Source: Comamonadaceae bacterium (GTDB lineage: Bacteria > Pseudomonadota > Gammaproteobacteria > Burkholderiales > Burkholderiaceae_C). Taken from it: a stretch of 9,272 nt of DNA. The stretch spans positions 1 through 9,272 of the forward strand of contig CANHUM010000043.1 in the NCBI GenBank assembly GCA_947463845.1, read 5' to 3'. The position numbers were made by a program, and so were the translations under genes. This document shows positions 6,725-9,272 of this stretch, piece after piece (the stretch's first letter is position 1; every line of letters starts with the position of its first letter). The notes below the pieces were generated by a model. That model saw only the letters and a program-made list of their open reading frames with translations. It was not told the DNA's origin and searched no databases.

Positions 6725-7711
6725 ATGAAAACCCGTCGACAAGCCCTTATTCAGGGTGCCAGTGCTGTTGCCGCTCTCGGACTGGGCCATCTGCCTGCAT
6801 TTGCGCAGGCCATTCCCGAAACTTTGCGCATCGTGGTGGGTTTCCCGCCGGGCGGCACCACCGATGCTTTTGCGCGTCGGATTGGTGAAAAGCTGCGCGG
6901 GGTTTATGCGACCAACATCATCATTGAAAACCGCCCAGGCGCTGGCGGGCAGATCGGTGTGTCCACCTTGAAGGCTGCGGCTGGCGATGGCGCCACCATG
7001 CTCTACACACCCGCTTCGATGTTGACGGTCTACCCCCATTCGTATTCCAAGCTGCCTTACTCACAAGCCGATGTGGCGCCCATCAGCATCGGTCACGCGA
7101 CCGATCACGCTTTTGTGGTGGGTCCTGCAGTCCCTGCCGAAGTGACCAACTTGCGTCAGTACGTGGCTTGGGCCAAGGCCAATCCGGGTAAAGCCACTGT
7201 GGGCAATCCAGGCGCTGGCTCCATGCCCCATTTGTTGGCTGGACGTTTTGCCCAGATTGCCGACATCCAGTCCTTGAACGTGCCTTTCGCAGGTTCTGGC
7301 CCGGGCGTTCCCCAGGTCTTGGGCGGTCAAATCACATCCATGTCTTCACCGTTGGGCGACTGGATCCAGCACCATGCCAACGGCCGCATCCGCATCTTGG
7401 CCACTTCGGGTCCGACACGCTCGACCTTTGTTCAGAATGTGCCCACCTACCGCGAGCAGGGTTTTGACGAGCTGGTGATGCGCGAATGGTTTGGTTTCTT
7501 CTTGCCAGCCACCGCCAGCACGGCTGTGCGTGACCGCGCTTCGACCTTGTTGCGGGCAGCTTTGTCCCAAGCGGATGTGGCCGAAGCTGTTGCACCTTTG
7601 GGCGTTCAAGTCACGCCCACGACCCAGGAGCAATTTGCAGAGCGTCTGAAGGCCGACACCGAATTTGCGGGTCGCCTGGTCAAGGCCTTGGGTTTCCGGG
7701 CCGACTCCTGA
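6725..7711 (+). CDS. Tripartite tricarboxylate transporter substrate-binding protein (Bug/TctC family)
   Basis: A periplasmic solute-binding protein of 328 residues, the usual length for the Bug (Bordetella uptake gene) family. The N-terminus MKTRRQALIQGASAVAALGL has a twin arginine, a hydrophobic core and an AFA/AQA cleavage region near residues 26-29, suggesting Tat-dependent export; the motif is not a perfect SRRxFLK. Hallmarks of the mature protein are GFPPGGTTD (39-47), which contacts the ligand carboxylate in solved family members, ENRPGAGG (68-75), and a VPFAGSGPGVPQVLGGQI block in the middle. Ligands of the family are mostly carboxylates (citrate, aspartate, aromatic or nicotinic acids); this one cannot be predicted. 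No tctA or tctB membrane genes are adjacent, so it is an orphan, as is common in Burkholderiales. A strong terminator lies 32 bp after the stop, so this gene ends its transcript. Confidence 0.95.
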   Translation: MKTRRQALIQGASAVAALGLGHLPAFAQAIPETLRIVVGFPPGGTTDAFARRIGEKLRGVYATNIIIENRPGAGGQIGVSTLKAAAGDGATMLYTPASMLTVYPHSYSKLPYSQADVAPISIGHATDHAFVVGPAVPAEVTNLRQYVAWAKANPGKATVGNPGAGSMPHLLAGRFAQIADIQSLNVPFAGSGPGVPQVLGGQITSMSSPLGDWIQHHANGRIRILATSGPTRSTFVQNVPTYREQGFDELVMREWFGFFLPATASTAVRDRASTLLRAALSQADVAEAVAPLGVQVTPTTQEQFAERLKADTEFAGRLVKALGFRADS

Positions 7712-7743
7712 TTCAGCGCCAAGGCGTTGAGTCTCCGCCATCC

Positions 7744-7774
7744 AAAGGGCACCTGAATCAGGTGCCCTTTTTTT
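7744..7774 (+). terminator. Rho-independent terminator shared by convergent genes
   Basis: AAAGGGCACC (7744-7753) and GGTGCCCTTT (7761-7770) form a perfect 10-bp stem around the 7-nt loop TGAATCA, followed by an unbroken T-tract ending at 7774. It ends transcription of the Bug-family gene. On the minus strand the same stem is followed by only three T residues, so it is probably weaker in that direction. The minus-strand gene reaches into it: its TGA is in the loop (7760-7758), and the T-tract encodes its Glu-Lys-Lys. Confidence 0.92.
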
Positions 7775-8090
7775 CGGATTCAGCGTGAGCGGTCTGTGCA
7801 GAGTCTGGCGTGCTGGTCATGGCCAGTTGTTGTTGGGCTTTTTGAAGCCAGATCTTCAAGGCATCCAGTTGGTCTCTCTGGCTGAATGAACAACTTTCTT
7901 CGCTGAACAAGGCGCTCGATTCCATGCGGTCGAGCAGTCCGCTCAGCACCTCGCCATAGCGCTCGGGCAAAGGGAGTTGTGTGGCTTGCTGGCGCCAATT
8001 GCGCACCAGCTCGGACGTGGACGCATGGCCTTGTTCGCAACTTTTCAGCGCCTGAGACAGGTTCTCCAGGAGGGCAGAGGTGGGTGTCAT
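7758..8090 (-). CDS. Conserved-looking hypothetical protein, 110 aa
   Basis: I do not recognise a family. From the ATG at 8090 the protein has 110 residues. It is mostly amphipathic helix (residues 4-90, with LLENLSQALKSCEQG, SELVRNWRQQATQLP and QRDQLDALKIWLQKAQQQLA), then a polar tail ending ESEKKGT. There is no signal peptide, membrane segment or metal motif, so it is probably a small soluble cytoplasmic helical protein. An in-frame TTG at 8132 would add 14 Ser/Pro-rich residues; neither start has a strong ribosome site, and I prefer ATG. The gene is divergent from rsuA with only 51 bp between starts, so the rsuA promoter probably overlaps this gene. Its 3' end runs into the terminator of the Bug-family gene. 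A competing reading frame on the same strand (8154-7780) gives an Arg/Pro/Thr-rich, shadow-like product and was not chosen. Confidence 0.7.
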   Translation of the reverse strand: MTPTSALLENLSQALKSCEQGHASTSELVRNWRQQATQLPLPERYGEVLSGLLDRMESSALFSEESCSFSQRDQLDALKIWLQKAQQQLAMTSTPDSAQTAHAESEKKGT

Positions 8091-8141
8091 CTTCGAAAAT
8101 GGTGTGGGTGACGGTGGCTTTCGAGGTGACAATCATGCCCC

Positions 8142-8885
8142 ATGAAAGCTCCAACTCTCAAACCCATGCGCCTGGAGGACATTTTGTTCAGTCAGGGTTT
8201 TGGCACCCGGCGGGTCTGCGCTGGACTGATCCAGCAAGGGCATGTACAGGTCAACGGTGAAACCGTGCTGGATGCTGGTCAAGTTTTCGACCTGGAGGGC
8301 CTCAGGTTCACGGTGCAAGGTGAAGATTGGCCATTTGCTGCCCAGGCTTATCTCATGTTGAACAAGCCTGCAGGCACCGAATGCTCCCAGAAGCCTTCGA
8401 CCTGGCCCAGCGTCTACACCCTGCTGCCAGCCCCTTTGCGTCAACGCCCTCAAAAAGCAGCGGTTCAGGGTGTCCAAGCGGTGGGCAGGTTGGACCAGGA
8501 CACCACCGGCTTGTTGTTGCTGACCGACGATGGGAAGTTCATTCACAAAATGAGTTCTCCCAAGCACCATGTGCCCAAGGTGTATGAGGTCACCACCAAG
8601 CACCCCATCACCCCCGACATGGTGTCGCGGCTCTTGTCTGGGGTGGTGCTGGATGACGACCCGCGTCCTGTCAAAGCTGCAGCCTGCGAAAAGGCAGGGG
8701 ATTTGCAACTGAGACTCACCTTGACCGAAGGCAAATACCACCAGGTCAAACGGATGCTCGCTGCCGTGGGTAACCGGGTGGAAGCATTGCACCGCTCACA
8801 AATCGGTGGTCTGGTTCTGAACGATCTGGCGCCCGGTCAGTGGCGTTGGTTGAATGAGCAGGACCTGGCGCTGCTCAAGCCTTGA
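8142..8885 (+). CDS. rsuA: 16S rRNA pseudouridine synthase, RsuA type
   Basis: Converts a uridine to pseudouridine in small-subunit rRNA (U516 in E. coli numbering) during ribosome assembly, in the cytoplasm. The 247-residue protein has an N-terminal S4 RNA-binding domain (about 9-60, starting MRLEDILFSQGF), then the catalytic domain with GRLDQDTTGLLLLTDDG (115-131) carrying the nucleophile Asp118, a SSPKHHVPKVYEVT block (138-151), and EGKYHQVKRMLAAVGNRVEALHR (196-218). These last motifs match RsuA more closely than RluB/E/F, though RluE-type specificity cannot be fully excluded. The start at 8142 has GAGGTGA 12 nt upstream, a rather long spacer; an internal ATG at 8166 would give the MRLED start seen in E. 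coli RsuA and remains possible. Its stop overlaps the 3' end of the convergent hydrolase gene by 11 bp. Confidence 0.93.
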   Translation: MKAPTLKPMRLEDILFSQGFGTRRVCAGLIQQGHVQVNGETVLDAGQVFDLEGLRFTVQGEDWPFAAQAYLMLNKPAGTECSQKPSTWPSVYTLLPAPLRQRPQKAAVQGVQAVGRLDQDTTGLLLLTDDGKFIHKMSSPKHHVPKVYEVTTKHPITPDMVSRLLSGVVLDDDPRPVKAAACEKAGDLQLRLTLTEGKYHQVKRMLAAVGNRVEALHRSQIGGLVLNDLAPGQWRWLNEQDLALLKP

Positions 8886-9272
8886 GGCGCTGCAAGAAAT
8901 TTTGAATGGCTTGCGTGACCATCAGGGGCTGATCCCGGTGGGGTGAATGGCCGCAATTTTCCAGCATGAGTGTTTCTGTTTGGGGTGCATGGCGCACGAT
9001 GTCATGGATTTGGGCCATGGAGCCGTAAGGGTCTTGCGTGCCCTGAATCGCCAACACCGGAGCCTGGATGTTTGCGAGGGTTGTGCGGATGTCAAAACGC
9101 CTGAAGGCTGGGCTCAACCAGACATCGTTCCACTGCCAAAAAGCGCAATCCACGTCGGCATGGAAGCGCTGGAGTCGCTCGCGCAGCGTGCCTTTTTCAT
9201 AGGCATCACGTGCCAATTCAATGGCCTGAATCGATATGTCTTCGACCATCACATGGGGCGCCATGACCATGC
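8875..9272 (-). CDS. Alpha/beta-fold hydrolase, C-terminal part (5' end outside window)
   Basis: The reverse-strand frame is open from the right edge to TGA at 8877-8875 and encodes about the last 131 residues of an alpha/beta hydrolase. The visible ATG at 9270 is probably internal, because APHVMVEDISI looks like the mid-protein segment after the nucleophile elbow in this family. A cap-like helical region follows (RERLQRFHADVDCAFWQWND), then VLAIQGTQDPYGSMAQ, where the Asp is the likely triad acid, and ENCGHSPHRDQP with the likely catalytic His. The nucleophile Ser lies outside the window. The substrate is unknown: an ester, lactone or similar. It converges with rsuA, overlapping it by 11 bp, and there is no hairpin with a T-tract between them. 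Confidence 0.88.
   Translation of the reverse strand, partial: MVMAPHVMVEDISIQAIELARDAYEKGTLRERLQRFHADVDCAFWQWNDVWLSPAFRRFDIRTTLANIQAPVLAIQGTQDPYGSMAQIHDIVRHAPQTETLMLENCGHSPHRDQPLMVTQAIQNFLQRLKA

Noticed and set aside
8133..8792. A 219-codon minus-strand ORF opposite rsuA
   Set aside because: rsuA on the plus strand has complete S4 and catalytic motifs; the antisense product has no recognisable features.

Overview
This window looks like ordinary chromosomal DNA from a Burkholderiales betaproteobacterium, most likely Comamonadaceae-like. That is inferred from moderately high GC, tight gene packing, an orphan Bug-type (TctC) binding protein and the overall style of the proteins; no rRNA, tRNA or other direct taxonomic marker is present. 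I see no transposase, integrase, CRISPR array, phage gene or toxin-antitoxin pair.

Layout. Positions 1-3881 (minus strand) form a probable three-gene operon, in transcription order: a SAM-dependent methyltransferase-fold protein with a lipoprotein-like signal peptide (3881-3024), an APC-superfamily amino-acid permease (2998-1610), and an AMP-forming acyl-CoA synthetase (1613, running off the left edge). The first gap is 25 bp and the second junction is a 4-bp ATGA overlap. Positions 3882-4375 are a gap of about 0.5 kb between divergent genes. It holds a possible 53-codon ORF, a 12-bp direct repeat and one weak promoter candidate. Positions 4376-6580 (plus) encode a large polytopic membrane protein fused to a C-terminal spermidine-synthase-like domain. 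Positions 6725-7711 (plus) encode a Bug-family periplasmic binding protein with a twin-arginine signal, followed by a strong intrinsic terminator. A small unrecognised gene (8090-7758, minus) converges on it, and its stop codon lies in the terminator loop. Divergent from that gene is an RsuA-type 16S rRNA pseudouridine synthase (8142-8885, plus). Its 3' end overlaps by 11 bp the convergent 3' end of an alpha/beta hydrolase that runs off the right edge.

How the genes fit together. The permease and acyl-CoA synthetase are the most convincing functional pair: uptake of an amino acid or related carboxylate, then CoA activation of it or a derivative. This rests on the coupled start only. The unusual feature is two different SAM/aminopropyl-transferase-fold proteins, one apparently exported and one membrane-embedded, transcribed divergently from one long intergenic region. 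The rest is housekeeping or typical accessory metabolism. I did not find a clear novel system; the divergent methyltransferase/SpeE-like pair is the best lead.
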